Origin: Methylibium sp.
GTDB lineage: Bacteria > Pseudomonadota > Gammaproteobacteria > Burkholderiales > Burkholderiaceae_C
Length of the DNA stretch: 43,963 nt
Assembly: GCF_013817345.1 (NCBI RefSeq)
Contig: NZ_JACDCW010000024.1
Location: 1-43,963, forward strand
Reading direction: 5' to 3'
Below are positions 42,289-43,963 of this stretch, piece by piece. The stretch's first letter is position 1, and the number at the start of each line of letters is the position of its first letter. The position numbers were made by a program, and so were the translations under genes. The notes below the pieces were generated by a model, which worked only from the letters and a program-made list of their open reading frames with translations, was not told the origin of the DNA and did no database searches.

Positions 42289-43963
42289 GTGTTCAAGCTG
42301 CTTTCGAGCGAACCGCTGCACGACCCGCTCGCCCCGCCGCTGCCGGGTGCCGCGACCGAGATCAAGTGCACCACCTGCTACATGTGCGCCTGCCGCTGCG
42401 GCATTCGCGTGCACCTGCGCGAGGGCGAAAACGGCCCCGAGGTGCGCTACATCGACGGCAACCCGAAGCACCCCATCAACCAGGGCGTGATCTGCGCCAA
42501 GGGCGCCTCCGGGATCATGAAGCAGGTGTCGCCGGCGCGGCTCACCCAGCCGCTGCTGCGCAAGCCCGGCAGCGAGCGCGGGGCCGGCGAGTTCGAGCCG
42601 ATCTCCTGGGAGCGCACATTGGAGATCCTGACCGAGCGGCTCTCGAAGATCCGCGCCACCGATCCGAAGAAGTTCGCGCTCTTCACCGGGCGCGACCAGA
42701 TGCAGGCCCTCACGGGCCTCTTCGCGCGGCAGTTCGGCACGCCGAACTACGCCGCGCACGGGGGCTTTTGCTCCGTGAACATGGCTGCCGGCATGATCTA
42801 CACGATCGGCGGGAGCTTCTGGGAATTCGGCGGGCCCGACCTCGACCACGCCAAGCTGTTCGTGATGATCGGCACCGCCGAGGACCACCACAGCAACCCG
42901 ATGAAGATCGCGCTGGGCAAGTTCAAGCGCAACGGCGGACGCTTCATCTCGATCAACCCGGTGCGCACCGGCTACTCGGCCATCGCCGACGAGTGGATTC
43001 CCATCAAGCCGGGCACCGACGGGGCGCTGTTCATGGCGCTGCTGCACGAGCTGATCGCCAGCGACCTGATCGACAAGCCCTTCCTCAAGCGCTTCACCAA
43101 TGCACCGCAACTCGTGGTGCTGGAAGACGGCGAGCGCGAAGGCCTGTTCGCCTTCGATCCCGACCCGGCCAAGGGCCCGCCGGGCGACGGCCGCAACCCG
43201 CACAACAAGCTCGTGTGGGACCGCACCAGCGGCAGTGTCAAGGCCGCTTATCCAGAAGGCATCGCCGAGGGTTGCGACCCGGCCCTCGAGGGCCACTACA
43301 CGCTTGCGGACGGCACCAAGGTCGCGCCCTCGTTCGAGCTGCTGCGAGAGCGTGTCGCGACCTGCACGCCCGAGTGGGCGGCGCAGATCACCGGCATCCC
43401 GGCCGAGCGCATCCGCAAACTCGCGCGCGAGATGGGCGAAACCGCGCTCAAGCAGGCCTTCGAGCTGCCCATCCCCTGGACCGACTCCTGGGGCAAGCGG
43501 CATGAGACGACGAGCGCGCGGCCGGTCGCGTTCCACGCGATGCGCGGCTTGGCGGCGCATTCCAACGGCTTCCAGACCGTGCGCTCGCTGGCCGTGCTGA
43601 TGAGCGTGCTCGGCACGATCGACGCGCCGGGCGGCTTTCGCCACAAGGCGCCCTACCCCCGCCACATCGTGCCGAACTACCTGGCCTTCAATTCGCCCGA
43701 GATGATCAAGCCCAACACGCCGCTCAATGCCGCGCCGCTGGGCTTTCCGGCCAACCCGGACGAACTGGCGATCAACGGCGACGGCTCGCCGATCCGCATC
43801 GACCACGCGTTCTCGTGGGAGCACCCGCTCTCGGCGCACGGGCTGATGCACAACGTGATCACCAACGCGACCAAGGGCGACCCCTACCGCATCGACACGC
43901 TGCTCATCTTCATGGCCAACATGGCCTGGAACTCGACGATGAACACGATGGCGGTGCGCGAGA
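42289..43963 (+). CDS. soeA: Molybdopterin oxidoreductase, SoeA-like sulfite dehydrogenase subunit (3' end outside window)
   Basis: At least 558 residues, open at the right edge. It is a bis-MGD molybdenum enzyme of the polysulfide/thiosulfate reductase group. The Fe-S ligands are Cys30, Cys33, Cys37 and Cys69 (CYMCACRC and GVICAKG); the Mo ligand is probably Cys161 in AAHGGFCSVNM. There is no Tat signal, so it should be cytoplasmic. SoeABC is a membrane-bound cytoplasmic-facing sulfite dehydrogenase; the lack of a Tat signal and position next to xsc-pta, which release sulfite, support SoeA, while the family alone does not prove substrate. The start is a GTG with AAGGAGA six bases upstream. 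The SoeB and SoeC genes would be expected just beyond the window. Confidence 0.82.
   Translation, partial: MFKLLSSEPLHDPLAPPLPGAATEIKCTTCYMCACRCGIRVHLREGENGPEVRYIDGNPKHPINQGVICAKGASGIMKQVSPARLTQPLLRKPGSERGAGEFEPISWERTLEILTERLSKIRATDPKKFALFTGRDQMQALTGLFARQFGTPNYAAHGGFCSVNMAAGMIYTIGGSFWEFGGPDLDHAKLFVMIGTAEDHHSNPMKIALGKFKRNGGRFISINPVRTGYSAIADEWIPIKPGTDGALFMALLHELIASDLIDKPFLKRFTNAPQLVVLEDGEREGLFAFDPDPAKGPPGDGRNPHNKLVWDRTSGSVKAAYPEGIAEGCDPALEGHYTLADGTKVAPSFELLRERVATCTPEWAAQITGIPAERIRKLAREMGETALKQAFELPIPWTDSWGKRHETTSARPVAFHAMRGLAAHSNGFQTVRSLAVLMSVLGTIDAPGGFRHKAPYPRHIVPNYLAFNSPEMIKPNTPLNAAPLGFPANPDELAINGDGSPIRIDHAFSWEHPLSAHGLMHNVITNATKGDPYRIDTLLIFMANMAWNSTMNTMAVRE

Overview
The window is high-G+C DNA from a betaproteobacterium, most likely a Burkholderiales member of the Comamonadaceae type (Variovorax-like). 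The basis is the gene style: Bug/TctC-type solute receptors, three IclR regulators each beside a catabolic or transport unit, a GlgE-type glucan module, a CobS/CobT pair, and short REP-like repeats. The genus is an inference from gene content only.

Layout. 1-2837 (minus): glgB followed by glgE (cut by the window edge), the GlgE route of alpha-glucan synthesis. 2990-5855 (plus): a Bug receptor, a small Cys-rich protein and an exported PQQ-type sugar dehydrogenase, closed by a clear terminator. 6177-8525 (plus): a SulP anion transporter and a tandem UspA protein behind a long, hairpin-rich leader. 8621-11315 (minus): a Bug receptor followed by a gamma-glutamyltransferase-family enzyme. 11498-17253: an IclR regulator divergent from a GMC oxidoreductase and a complete DctPQM TRAP transporter, with two matching palindromic operators in the shared promoter region. 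17282-21024 (minus): two TauE/SafE permeases and another IclR regulator, interrupted by a complete IS5-family element (19125-20283) that landed on the stop codon of one permease.

21.1-29.2 kb is visibly A+T-richer, with different codon use, and looks acquired. It holds a TAXI-type TRAP receptor and fused TRAP permease, a nitrilase, a Crp/Fnr-family regulator, a SLAC1/TehA-type anion channel and an L-2-haloacid-dehalogenase-like HAD enzyme. Three nearly identical palindromes (TGTCAA-N4-TTGACA/T) lie upstream of the TRAP unit, the channel and the HAD gene, each centred close to 41-44 bp before a predicted transcription start. The simplest reading is one regulon run by the resident Crp/Fnr protein, for uptake and breakdown of a small, possibly nitrile- or halogen-bearing carboxylate. 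This is the best candidate for an undescribed system here.

29.2-44 kb returns to host composition. It carries an amidohydrolase, a small unknown protein, a chromate-resistance operon (chrB, a rhodanese-ChrB fusion, chrA) with a hexanucleotide repeat before chrA, then cobT- and cobS-like genes separated by a large nested palindrome. It ends in a sulfonate-dissimilation cluster: an IclR regulator, xsc (sulfoacetaldehyde acetyltransferase), pta, a LysR regulator and the start of a SoeA-like molybdenum sulfite dehydrogenase. Together these would turn sulfoacetaldehyde into acetyl-CoA and oxidise the released sulfite to sulfate.

No tRNA, rRNA or CRISPR array was recognised by eye. All functions are read from the sequence; no database or structure search was run.
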